From Flammula alnicola (taxonomy: Eukaryota; Basidiomycota; Agaricomycetes; Agaricales; Strophariaceae): a stretch of DNA of 64,000 nucleotides. Positions 1 through 11,032 of the stretch are shown in pieces. Location of the stretch: the NCBI GenBank assembly GCA_015499995.1, contig JADNRV010000045.1, forward strand, positions 248,001-312,000, in the 5' to 3' direction. Within the stretch, counting starts at the first letter, position 1; every line of letters starts with the position of its first letter. The position numbers and the translations under genes are program-made. The notes beneath the pieces were generated by a model that had not been told where the DNA came from, did not search any database, and worked only from the letters and a program-made list of their open reading frames with translations.

Positions 1-2374
1 TGCTAAAAAGGTGCCAGTGTTCTCGATGCCTGCTGGATTCTCATTTGCAAAGGATGTAAGTATTTCTGCCATCTTCGTCGGATTCCATTTATTCAATGAA
101 CTTCATATCTCAGGTCCACCCCGTCAAGCCTGCGGACCTCGACAGTGCGAAAGAACCCCCGTTGACATCTCTGCCATTTAGCCTCGCGAAACCTGCACCA
201 TCGTCTATACCGTCAGTAACAGCAGAGAGCAAAGAGAAAACCAGTGGTCCACCTTCGTCCACGCTCCAGCAACCTCCGGCTCCGGCTCGTGTACCCATGC
301 CAGAACCGAAATTCACTGCACCTACGCACTCCTTGTTCTCGCTCGCTCCGCCATCGGCACCGGCACCCAGTGGCATACCTAATTTCTTTGCTAACTCTTC
401 GGTGTTGAGAGAGACTGCTTTGCCCAGCCCTCCTCCCGTTTTGAACTTTGATGCGACTACGACTACTCCTATTGTCGCACCGCCCGCCGCCACTATCTCG
501 GCACCGTTCTCTTTCGGTGCCGCCCCGTCAGCATCGACGCCGAGCAAGCCTGTTGCTGATGCGGAGAACCCGTTCTGGGATGGAGGTAAGAAGGCTGCCG
601 AGGAGCCGAAGCCTGCTCAGAGTTTGTTCGCTGGCTTTGGAAAGAAGGATGGTAGTTCTATGAGTATAAGTAGTGATTTAGGTCCCGCCAAGCCGGCTCT
701 CGTTGGAGGAGCAACTTCGGCATTTGCACCTCTGCCTAAACCGGCTGCGGACGCGGCGGCGCCGTCGACATCTGCTGCAACTTCCAGCCTTTCTCGTTCG
801 GTAAAGCTCCTCAGGAGACTGCTGCGTCGACATCGACTTTGGGCGCTACAACTGGTATCACCTCTGCAGCACCCAAATTGCCGTTCTCCTTCGGAGCTCC
901 TGTTGAGACAAAGAAACCGGAATCGGAGACTGTGGCCCCCAAGCCACTGTTTGGAGGTAGTGCTACGACGGCCACCTTGCTCGGAGAGGCCAGTAAGCCT
1001 TCTTCCAGTGGTAACCTGTTTGGAGCACCTGCGCCGCCTCAGTCCACACCATCTCCTCTCCCGTTCAGCTTTGGTCCTCCACCCGCTCAGACCTGGCACC
1101 TGCACCAACGGTTGCTCCTGCGGCCCCTGCACCAACGTCGCAGCCATCATTCTTTGGTGCAGCTGCAAAAGCGGCGCCGGCCGTCGAAGCACCTAAACCT
1201 CTGTTTGGCGGTCCTGGTGGTGGTGGTGCGTTCTCCTTTGGACAGCCGCCTGCCGCAGAGAAGAAGGAAGAGGCGAAGGCGCCATTTTCATTTGGTGCAC
1301 CGCCAAGCACGCCTCCTATCGCTTCTATTGCTGCGCCCAAGCCCGCAACCGCACCCGCGCCTATGTTTTCGTTTGGCCAACCATCGGCCGCTACTGCTCC
1401 TGCCCCTGCCACTTCCACTCTCCAGCTCCGATAGCCTTTAGCTTCAGCGGAGGAGGAAGTGCTGCTGCGGATGTGTCGTCCAAGCAGCTTTTTATGTTTG
1501 GTCAACCTACCATGGCTCCTATTGAACGCCCCGTCACGCCGCCCAAGAATAATGATAATGAATTTAGGATGGAGGAGAGCCCGACTAGGGAATTGCAGCA
1601 GATGAATGGGAGTAAACTAGCGGAATCGAGGCCCACAATAGGTGGTGGTGCATTTTCGTTTGGGATTCCCAGTTCAACTGCCGGCGGTGGGTCGCTGTTT
1701 GGGCAAAATGCGGCATTGCCTTTGCCGGCTTCAAATGCTTTCAATTTCGGCGCTGCTACTTCGACTCCCTTTGGGCCCAAGGTGGCCAAGGCGGAGGAAC
1801 CTAAAGGATTTTCAGGGTTCGGCCAGACCGCTGCTCCTACTGCCCCAAGCATATCGACATCATTCAGCTTTGGCCAGCAGGCGAAATCTCCAGAAGACGC
1901 TCAGAGGCCGTCGACCGCAGGTGGATTCAGTGGGTTTGGTGCTACACCGACATCTGCTACAACTTCTACTGGCAACGCGTTCGCCTTTGGTGCACCTGCG
2001 GCCTCCAATCCGTTCGCACAGCAACCAGCACCAGGCTCTGCTCCTAGCAGCCCATCTACTTTTAATCAACCATCGCCATTTACGTTGGAGCTCCGGCGTC
2101 CACTACGAGCGGTCCGTTTGCATTTGGGTCATCGCAGCCGTCGTCACCGGCAACAGGCGGAAACCAGTCTCTGCCTCCTTCAGGGTTTGGCACTGGCGGT
2201 GGGTTCGGCCAGCCGCAACAGCCGTCGTCTCCGTTCAGTGGGCCTATAGCTCTGGCACCATCCACGTCATCTGGAGGGTCGCTGTTTACAATCGGAGCCT
2301 CTCCTGCCCCAGCACCGGGTGCTCCAAGGCAGATCAAGAAGTTGCCCAATCGCCGAGGCGGTGCGAAACGGTAA
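1..2374 (+). CDS. FxFG-repeat nucleoporin, C-terminal part (Nup1/Nup124/Nup153-like)
   Basis: The gene is truncated at the left window edge. FG nucleoporins line the nuclear pore channel and bind transport receptors. The protein is low-complexity Pro/Ala/Ser/Thr with many FG units: FSFG (for example near 510, 800, 890, 1065, 1235, 1290, 1368, 1655, 1865), FNFG, FAFG and LFG. It ends in a basic tail, QIKKLPNRRGGAKR, and stops at 2372-2374. One intron is clear (56-113, GTAAGT to CAG). The FG-rich frame changes four times, near 788, 1093, 1423 and 2088, and each change is repaired by adding one base beside a short run (CCC read as CC, TTT read as TT). I therefore read it as one gene with sequence errors. 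The exact paralogue (Nup1, Nup2, Nup60 or Nup153 type) is inferred only from the basic C-terminus. Confidence 0.72.
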
Positions 2375-3403
2375 CATTCCGCCCCCAAAAAAACTCAACC
2401 ACAAAAAAAATCGATAAACCAATAAACTGCAGCAACAGCCACGGTTTGTCCTTGTCTCTTGACCTCGTTTACCCAAGGGTACAGTATACTTTTATTCCTC
2501 AACAATATGGACTCCCCTCGAGCACTCTCTTTCTCGTATGTTTATCCAAAGCATCGACACTACCACCCGATACACCGACTTCCCGACATCCCTCTACGAA
2601 TTCGACCTTCCCTCAGGTTTTTAGTCTATCCTGAGCAAGCGCGTTATTCTGCAGCGTTTCTTGTTGGTTTTTCGAACGGAAGTAGAACGACGCAACGACG
2701 AGCAACACATGGAAATCTATGAGCAGTACACATTCCAAACACGCTTAAAGATCTATGTAGGATTTTATGTGAATCACATGCATGCATTGGAGTAATAATC
2801 TACTTCAACACACACCCCAGCACGGCTCAAGGCCGATTTTTTGATCATGCTCGTTTATAGATACCTAGTAGTATACTCATCATTTTCGGGGTCACTTTCC
2901 ACGTTTCTCTCTTTCTTTTGGTAGCAGTAGTTAATCAAATTTCTCTTGCCGCAATCTCTTCGCTTTTACCACCATACATACATCGCTCTTACTCCTCAAT
3001 CTGTTTCTCGTACATCCAAATCTATCCTTATTCTCATGCATAACCTTCTCACTTTCATTCATTTCCGGGTGTTCGAATGGTTCAATGGCAACTACCTAAC
3101 CGTGCATTTTCATTTTCGTGATCTAAGTGGTAATGAGTTTTGCAGTGGTATATGTACGGTCTTGAATCAGACTCTTGATAAGCACATGTGGGAAACACAA
3201 TTCTTCAATGAACATCATGCAGTTTCGTTTAGAACACCGTTGCACTCACATCCTTAACATTTTCACGGCGACAGATAGAGTCGCAGGGGCTGTTTGAAGT
3301 CAGGACTACCTCCTCAATTCTAGATTAGGTCCAATCCAATCCACCACAACCTGCGTAGCTTGTTCGATCGCGAACTACGAGTACCGACGCATATCGTTGA
3401 TCA
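2375..3403. other. intergenic, no gene seen
   Basis: This AT-richer stretch lies between the nucleoporin stop and the TRAPPC13 start. It contains only short, unrelated open frames with no recognisable motif and no splice-linked continuation. It probably holds the nucleoporin 3' UTR and the TRAPPC13 promoter. No tRNA, repeat array or clear core promoter was found. Confidence 0.5.
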
Positions 3404-5501
3404 TGGCTGCAACCGATGGACCTGCGCATCTGTTATCACTCAAGGTGATGCGCGTTTCGGTTGGTATTCGATTGCTCTGTGGGTGTCTTGTTCGGACTGA
3501 CAATGTCGTCTGAAAGCGACCAGAGTTGGCAAGCGCGTGGCGCCATTCTATTCAAGTTCGCCTCTTTCTCGGTGAGTACTGTGTCACTATCTGCATGTTT
3601 GAAATCCGAGTGTTATATTAGGCCCATTCGTCTGCGGCTATCTTGTCCCTTCAAGGAACAACACCTCTTCCTGGACATCCGAAAACCTTGCGCGATTTAA
3701 CTCATGCCTCCGAAATCTTGACTTTGCCATCATCCTTCGGTTCTATCCAACTGGGGGAAACGTTCTCTAGTTGTCTTTGCATAAACAATGAAACTGAGGT
3801 GGCAATAGAGGTTACACAGGCACGGGTGGAAATGCAGACGGTTACAACCAAAATCGTCCTCTTTGAGACGGAGGGTTCTGGTGATATGCTCCCGGTAGAG
3901 ACACTCTTGAACACGTTGTGCACCATGAAATCAAGGAGCTCGGCCAACATGTTCTTGCTTGCACCGTGACCTATCGTTTGCCGCCCAATTCGCGGTCTGT
4001 CCCGGGGCTTCTGAAGATGCAGCGATCCTAGTCTCCAAACCTTCAGAAAATTCTATAAATTTGCGGTACGTAACTACGCGTTTGCTCATATTTGAAGCGC
4101 TATTTCTAGACAATAAATATAGGTTACAAATCCTCTCTCAGTGAAGACTAAAGTCATTCTCCCAAATCGCCTTCTGCGCTATTGTCACCCCTGGAACGCG
4201 AGAGGATATTTCTGGAAGTCCACATTCAGAATTTAACACAAGATGCCATATGCTTTGAGCGCATGCGGCTAGAATGTACGGACGGTTGGGAAGCAGTGGA
4301 TGGAAACATGATGCCTGATGAAGATGAAAATAAGACAAGCATATTCTCTGGATCCATGGCTCTTATGCAGCCACAGGACATGCGACAGTACGTATATATT
4401 CTAACGCCCAAGACCATCGAATTGTCGCCGTCAGTCCACGCTCCAGGAAGTATTATTCCACTTGGAAGACTAGATATCGCATGGAGGTCATCTTTTGGTG
4501 AACCAGGACGACTATTAACTTCGATGTTATCCCGCCGAATTCCATTAGCTCCTGCCCATCAACCAGCCTCAGCATTGCCTCCTTACCTCAAGCGATCCAT
4601 TGCAGGATCTACACCATCGCGTCCTCATTCTCCATCAATCAGCCAGTCTCGCCCAGGGACACCGCCTCCTACACAGAGGCCAGGATCTCCTGCCACGAAC
4701 AGACCTTCGATCAGTAGCATCATTCGACCACAATCACCTCAACAAACGCCTACGCCCACCCCATTGTCACGACCCGAGCTCGATGTTCATCTCATAATCC
4801 ATCATATTCCCAGAGAAAACATCATGATTGAGAAAGGGTTTTCCATATCATTCGCCGTCATCCTGACGTCCGCTATTCCTCCTCTAGGCAAAGAGCATAT
4901 GAGAAGGAAGGTTAAACTAGCAATACAGCATATCAGACCACGAAATGTGCCCCCGGCCGTACTTCCACCGCCTCCAGTCGCCGAAGCCTTCAGTCCTCGA
5001 TTGCCGTCCTCCGGGTTTTCGACTCCTATGTCGTCCACCACCACTTTCAATTATGCCCTCGCTCACCAGAAGATTCTCGCAGTTTCATCTCGACCGCGTC
5101 CGCCTGACCCAACTGTCAATGAAATCGATACGACCAACACCGATATGAACGTGCTACCGCCGCCCTATCTTGAAGTAGGACCGGATGAATTGAAGATTCC
5201 CGCACTGAACGGCGTCGCCTTTGTTGGTCCATCTGCCATCTTTCTTCCTGAGGTCGAGTTAAACTTTGCAAATGTACAAAGCAAAGCAGAAGGGCCGGCA
5301 AAAGTTCAGGTTGTCCAGGAGTTCGAGCTTTCATTTGTAGGACTGCGGAAAGGTTTCTCGACTATTGGCGGAATGCGGATTCTTCTCGTTGAAGACCATA
5401 TACTGGAAGGTGTAGAAGAGGAAGATAGAAAGGTCAAACCAAAACGAGCACAAATTCTGAAGGAATATGAAGTCATAGGAGAGGTCTGGGTATCTGCTTA
5501 A
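3404..5501 (+). CDS. TRAPPC13: TRAPP complex subunit 13 (TRAPPC13, DUF974 family)
   Basis: This is a subunit of the TRAPP tethering complex, a Rab exchange factor acting in ER-Golgi and endosomal traffic. The family start is visible as HLLSLKVMRVS at 3420-3460. The conserved block LQGTTPLPGHPKTLRDLTHA follows at 3646-3705, then GETFSSCL, VHHEIKELGQHVL, TNPLSVKTKV and LEVHIQNLTQ. The middle carries a Ser/Pro-rich insert at about 4600-4760. Introns are near 3586-3621 and 4064-4118. The conserved frame shifts near 3537, 3900, 4009 and 4153, each consistent with one missing base; downstream of about 4160 it is open to the TAA at 5499-5501. The first splice donor, near 3460, is uncertain. The family assignment is strong; the exact exon ends are not. 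Confidence 0.85.
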
Positions 5502-5647
5502 TTTGATTTTGTACAGCAAGAAATGAAAGGCGTCCGTCTTTGATGTCTTTGATATTATTATTGTCCGTTATTTTATAATGCTCAATACTGTCCCAATAGT
5601 ATTTAAACTCAAGCGTATTCTGGGCATTTCCCCTACCTGTCTGGAAA

Positions 5648-7470
5648 TTAAACTGTCAGCCATGGCTGACTGACAAGCTGTTGGACCGAAAGGAGGGCGC
5701 GGTAGCGGACATCTGAGTTTGGATGTGTCATTAATTCCATCACCCTTGCCTTACCCCCGAGGTCCGCGACAGGCCTGAAAATGTGATGGGTATCACTAGT
5801 GCAGCGAAGCATCAGAAGAGTTCCTTACTTTTTACCCCTCTCATAATGTTTCACGTATTGACCAACGTCGTTGGATGCAACTGCAAGAACCGTTGGGTCC
5901 GTAGATTCTTTCAGCACCTTTATCAAGGTCCTAAGAAAAAAAATTAGATGTACTTGCATAGGAATAAAATGCGAAAATTACTTGAGTTGTTCATAATCTT
6001 TATCGTTGAGCTTTGATGCATTTTCTTTCCAGAAGTCATCAGATTCGTGAACAGGCGTCCACGAAAGGTGACCTGATGCAAGCTCAGAGGTATATTCGTC
6101 ATACGTCCTGATGACAACATTAGATGCTTTCTAGAATCTCGTAAGAATGACCTACGTCAAACTCTGGAATTTAGTGTTCAGCTCGTCTTTGAGGAACTGA
6201 ACATCTTCCAGAATGTCCTCGTCCGACCACTTCCTGGCAGCCAAATTCTTAACAAACGGGAGTAGTTGAGATACCAACATAGCTGGAAGGTTGGCTGTTG
6301 GAGCTTTAGTGACTAAATTCTGAAACAAGTTGAGTGTACTATACGGCATGTCGATTGCATATGGCATACCCGAAATGTGGCCACAATAACCCGAATCACT
6401 TTCTCTTTCACGGCATTTTGAGCAACTTCCACTAGACTTGGGATAATGTCGTATTTCCTGAAGATTACTTAGCGATAGTCGAAATGGAGATGGGAAGAAC
6501 TCACTTGTTAATTTGCTCCGCGATGCTCTGCTCGAAAGAGAGCAGCCACAAGCAGAAAGCGACTTGGTAACTCATTTGAGGACCAGGTTTGCGCTTCAAA
6601 ATCTCCACAAAGCTGAGAAGAATAAGACACTTATCCACTAACGGACCACAAGCGAACAACACCCTGAAATAATTCCTGGGATTCGCCATACCTCTTGTCG
6701 ACAATCTGGACGCGAAAGCAAGGACTCGAGGCACTGGACCGCGATATCACGTTTATTCGACGATTGTCCTTGAATGAATGAGGATAGAACATTAAGGAAG
6801 GGCTGTAGTTGGTGGGAGCGTAAGGGGGCGGATTCTGCGCTGTGGGCAACATAGGATCAAAGCAAGTTAAAGCAATATCAGAACAAACCTCAACAGAACA
6901 GTCAGGATTTGGGCAGTTTTGAGTTGCACGAACTCGTCTTGTGCCTCAAGCGCCCTGAGGACAAGTGAGCCTAGCACGATCGGGAGAAGGAGGTTATGGG
7001 GAATGACGCACCGAAGTAAAGGGGCGTATGGGAGATCGGGGTCGGTTTCTGAAGCTCTGAAGAAAAGCGGGATACGTTCTTCGTGATCTTTGGATATGTC
7101 AAATACAGGGATTCTAAATGAGAAGGGGGATATACCTTGCAGAGCATCCGCAATCAGAACGAGAAGGCATTGCATGGTATCCACCCGTTGCAGTTTCTTG
7201 AGGAGACTGAGATATAGCAGCGCATATGTTCTACCCTCAGACAAGTGCACGGCTTCAATCCTTGCCTTGGGCTGACGGTCGACCTTCTTGATGCAGGCTA
7301 GTTCCTCCAAAGTGATGAGGTCTGCGCGTTGATAACCCTACACTGAGGATGAGCCAGAGATACTTTATGGAAAGCAAGAGCAATGGAATAACCTCCCAAG
7401 GAACCGGTTTGGCCCTTATTCTGGCCGAGTTCTCGTCGAGATACGCGCTTGAGAGTAGGGATATAGACAT
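5648..7470 (-). CDS. VMA13: V-type proton ATPase subunit H
   Basis: Subunit H is the regulatory subunit of the V1 sector. It joins V1 to V0 and suppresses ATP hydrolysis in free V1. The start at 7470 ([14 protein letters not shown]) gives the family N-terminus through [18 protein letters not shown] across the first intron. HEAT/armadillo-like helices follow, including [16 protein letters not shown] (near 6900-6940), [19 protein letters not shown] (near 6180-6240) and the C-terminal [11 protein letters not shown] and [14 protein letters not shown]. The stop is TAA, complement of 5648-5650. At least eight short introns join in frame with no frameshift, unlike several neighbours. An upstream in-frame-looking ATG near 7597 is less likely because it adds sequence foreign to the family. 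Confidence 0.93.
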
Positions 7471-7632
7471 TTATGAAGGAGAAATGGATTGAACCTGCTC
7501 CGGGCACAATGCCCAAAGTAGCGCTCTCTGGCATCACATGATCATAATTTTTGGATTTCGTCCAACACCACTCTTGTCCAGAGTCCATTGACTTCATTCA
7601 ACAGCCTTCATGCTTTCAAGAACGTCGTCAAA
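7471..7632. promoter_or_regulatory. 162 bp divergent promoter, VMA13 / mL46
   Basis: The start codons of VMA13 (minus) and mL46 (plus) are only 162 bp apart, so both 5' UTRs and core promoters must share this segment. No TATA-like element is obvious, which fits housekeeping genes. The promoter role is inferred from position only. Confidence 0.45.
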
Positions 7633-8674
7633 ATGCGCAAGAGTGAGTGTTACCATGCAGTCGTCGAGCAATTATTCATGTTCTTCAAGTCGGCAGGCTC
7701 TCGTTTCGCCGCGCACTTGCGACGGAGGCAACGACTGCAACTGTAGTCCCTGAACTTCCGTCCGTAACAAAGACGCAGACAACGCGTTCCCAGAAGACTT
7801 CAAAACCTCACATCTCAACAGCCATCATCCTTAACCGTTCACCAATCCTCACACGAACACCGGCTCTCTTCGAACAGGCTTACTATGCGTACCAGGCCCG
7901 CATACGACGCGCCCTACACAACCCTTTCCCTTACGACTTCTATTTTAAGCAAGGTACACTGATTGAGACCCGCTTCAATGTAGAGGAACGGAAGCGTGAA
8001 CGCCTCGCCTTCGGTCCAGGCTTCTTGGAGAAAGACGATATCAGTGAAGAGAAAAGAGCGGCAGATATTGCTGCGGTCGAGCAGCTAGCTCAGCAGGAAG
8101 GCGAAGGTGAAACTCTCATGCCAAGAAGCCACGCAGCAGATACCGCAGGGGATGTCAAAAGTCTTGACCGTAGAGGCAAACGGAATTTATATCTGCTCCT
8201 TCAAACGTCCGAAAACGGAAAGGACATCTGGCGCTTCCCGCAAGGAGATGTGGAGAAAGGTCTCCTCCTTCACCAAGTATGCCATTCCCTTGATATCTCA
8301 TTTTGTATTTTTCTCATACACCATTTCCAGGCTGCCCAAAAAGATCTGCTCGCCGAGTGCGGTGACGAAATGGACACATGGGTTGTAGGAAAGGCCCCGA
8401 TAGGTGTATATAAACCTGCACAATCGCAGTCTGCTGATGCAGTACAGCAAGTGCCCGAGGTACGTAGCCTGGTTCATTCACAAAATGCCGACTAATGGGT
8501 GCTTTCCCATTCTAGCGAGTCGTATTCTTTTACAAGGCTCATATTATGGCAGGTCAGGTCAAGCCTCAAGGAGATCATATTAGAGATTTCGCGTGGTTAA
8601 CCAAGGAAGAAATCGGGACTCGTGTGGATCAGCATTATTGGGACAGCGTCAAAGATATTCTCTCTGACTATTGA
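7633..8674 (+). CDS. MRPL46: mitochondrial large ribosomal subunit protein mL46
   Basis: This is a Nudix-fold protein of the mitochondrial large subunit (yeast MRPL17). The chosen start at 7633 makes a tiny first exon, then an intron of about 46 bp (7644-7689), giving an Arg-rich targeting-like N-terminus (GRLSFRRALATEA). The body contains the family block ILNRSPILTRTPALFEQAYY, a Nudix-like segment (RNLYLLLQTSENGKDIWRFP, then AAQKDLLAECG after the intron at about 8277-8330) and a C-terminal FFYKAHIMAGQVKP motif. The stop is TGA at 8672-8674. The helix that is catalytic in true Nudix hydrolases looks degenerate, as is usual for mL46. Start-exon structure is moderately sure; identity is strong. 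Confidence 0.88.
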
Positions 8675-8794
8675 CCAAGTATTTATATACGTAATATCTA
8701 ATACCAAGGCTTCGGCTTTCACTCTAATCTAGTCGTGGAAGCAACCCAACAATATGGATCTAGATCTATTTCATGCAGCCAAAGTTTGATAGTT

Positions 8795-10252
8795 CTACTT
8801 CGGAGCTGCGATGGCCTTACGACCTTTCTTTTGAGCGTCATCAAATTTACGAATGATGACTTCACATTTTGTGGCCCTGCAGATATGCTTCGATCCCGCT
8901 TTTACTTGGTCAGAAAAGAGAGAGAGACCAGCAGCGCGTTCTACCGCTTCCACTGTACAATAAAATTAGGTACAAATCCCAAGTATTTCGAGTCGAACAT
9001 TGACTTACCAGGTACAATGAAGCTCTCCAGAGGCGCATCGTCGCGAATGACCGCGTTGGGTAGAACAAAAGCACCAGTTGACAGCTCCAGGATACTAGGC
9101 GTAGACGGAGATGTTGGTCTTGCCGTCAAGACTACTTTGGCAAAGTGAGTAGGCACAGCCACGTTGGGTGGCGAGCCGATGACTTCGTGAGTCTACGGAT
9201 ACGGATTTGAGAGTCAAAGTAGAGAAGTTGGAATTAGAACGCCTAACTTACCACGCGCCATTTTCCGTCTGCTTCTTGTTTGGGAAGATATAGAGGTACA
9301 GTAAATACATAGACGTCCTGGAAGGTGCCTGTAAGGCGGCGACACCAGTCTTCGAGGTAGGCCCAATCTGTTGTTGATAGATGTAGTATTAGATGTCTGC
9401 CACCGTCCAATGTCTCGGGAAATCACGTACAATGCCTGTTGAAACCGTCGCCTACTTGAGGTGCAATGTTGGAAAGAAGGAAGGTTTCGTCCATGGCTTG
9501 CTATTACGATAGTCATCAAACCAGGAGCTGGAGTGGCAAATGATAGAAAATCTACCTGGGAGAATTTAGCATCTGCAGCGGGTACCCTGGAAGAAGGAAT
9601 ACGATACGAACTGAGTAGGAGCAGAAGACGCAAGACTTGAGGTCGTTTACTCACATATGTCCACGATCGTATCCACTTCTGAAGTAGTCCTGCAAGCGGG
9701 CGCGGAATGGAGTCGGCAGCGATTCATCCTCGACGAATTTGAGTTGGAGCGGTCTCCAGATGGTTCGCCCTCAGGCTTGTCAGAGAGGCGCGTGTGAGGT
9801 GCTCTGCAGTCTAAGTTCAGGCAAAACGTCAGTCGCGCTGTAGTGGTCGACACCTCGGAGGGGGGGGGGAATGAAAAATGATGTACCCAAGCAGGATGCC
9901 GCAACCGTCTGTCGTACGCAGCCACGTAGGCTCTGCGTACCAGGGCATCTGCTATAGGTCCTAAAAAAACGTCAGCGCGACGCGTTGGCATAGGTGGGCA
10001 AGAACGCACCTGGGTTTCCGTATTTCAGCACCGGGGCAAGTTCGACACGACGCTCAGCTCGGTGGATATCTTGGTCTTTCCGCAGTGTCCATTCCGACAA
10101 TAGGTACGGATTCTCTGGGTCTGGCGCCGGCTCATGAGATATGGGTGGTATTGGGGATGGTCTACTTTTGCTAGAGACGGCAACTGCGATGCCCCGCCCA
10201 AGAGAGCTCCGGCGGTGAACACCGCTGCATGCACAATAACGGCACTGGGCAT
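8795..10252 (-). CDS. NUC1: mitochondrial DNA/RNA non-specific endonuclease (EndoG/NUC1)
   Basis: This is a betabetaalpha-metal nuclease of mitochondria that degrades DNA and RNA and is implicated in apoptosis-like death and mtDNA turnover. The catalytic motif [16 protein letters not shown] is split by an intron near 9600-9657; the His of DRGH is present. Also visible are [20 protein letters not shown] (near 9950-10030), [20 protein letters not shown] (9330-9500) and the C-terminal [20 protein letters not shown]. The N-terminus ([17 protein letters not shown]) is a membrane or targeting segment. Frame breaks near 10180, 9800 and 9735 each need one added base. An intron carries a run of ten G (9860-9869 on the plus strand). 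The stop is TAG, complement of 8795-8797. Confidence 0.88.
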
Positions 10253-11032
10253 TTTAATAATAGGATTGCCTTGAGGGATTGTCCGAGGTTCGATGGAGCA
10301 CTGGAGGAAGGCTGAAGCGATCAACTTGGGTGGTAAAAGAATGAAGACCCAAGTTTAGCGGCTATGGGATTAGCCTTTGCTTTAGTGCGCGTGCAGGCCT
10401 AAATTTGAGTTACTGCTGGTTGGCGGCGATCACGAAGTTGAAGAAATAAAAGTTGTCGCGTGTGACGCGTTGACGAATTTGGTAACCTTTTCCGCTTCCG
10501 GTTCATCTCCTCTCCGGAGGAGGATTTGAGGATTATTGCAGTAATCACTTATTTTCAACAAAACCGACTCCGGGGCAATTCAGCAACAATGCTATTTACA
10601 AGAAATAGAAATCTAAAAAAAAACAATCATGACAAACCATACACTGGTACTAGCACTACTGAATGAGGTAGTAGTAGTCTGGTCAATCTCAACCCGAAGA
10701 TTTTGGAAGAGAAACAAAAACATAGATTTAACAACGCAAGCGGGAGTATGATAGATAGTAAATGTGAGGAGGAGTGTTGCTGAATGATTCCAGATGCCTT
10801 TTTCTTATATGCGGAAAGAGACTGTAAAAGAAAGTAGACGTGGAGGGAACGGTGGCAGAGTATACAGAATATATACCAAAACAATGAGAGACGACGAAGG
10901 AACATTAAAAGTTGGGGGAATTTTGGACACCCAAGTGCAGGAAAATAGTCCGCTACCTACCATGCGCACCTCAGACGCCGCTTCGCCCGTCAGCACCCGT
11001 AAGACTATCTGAGCGAACTTGATTATCACTCA
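10253..11032. other. intergenic between NUC1 start and RRM/R3H gene stop
   Basis: This holds the NUC1 upstream region and the 3' UTR of the next minus-strand gene. It contains A-rich runs (for example near 10615-10625). The short plus-strand open frames across 10790-11310 are antisense to the neighbouring gene's tail and have no recognisable content. Confidence 0.5.

Noticed and set aside
617..1192. 191-residue minus-strand open frame in the nucleoporin region
   Set aside because: It is a low-complexity Arg/Leu-rich antisense of the Pro/Ser/Ala-rich FG repeats; no motif and no splice extension.
1..2374. Programmed ribosomal frameshifting as the cause of the frame changes
   Set aside because: There are many sites in unrelated genes, without a shared slippery heptamer or downstream structure; sequence error explains them more simply.
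9860..9869. G10 run as a possible quadruplex or regulatory element
   Set aside because: A single run inside a NUC1 intron, where it forms part of the minus-strand pyrimidine tract before the acceptor; no further G tracts nearby.
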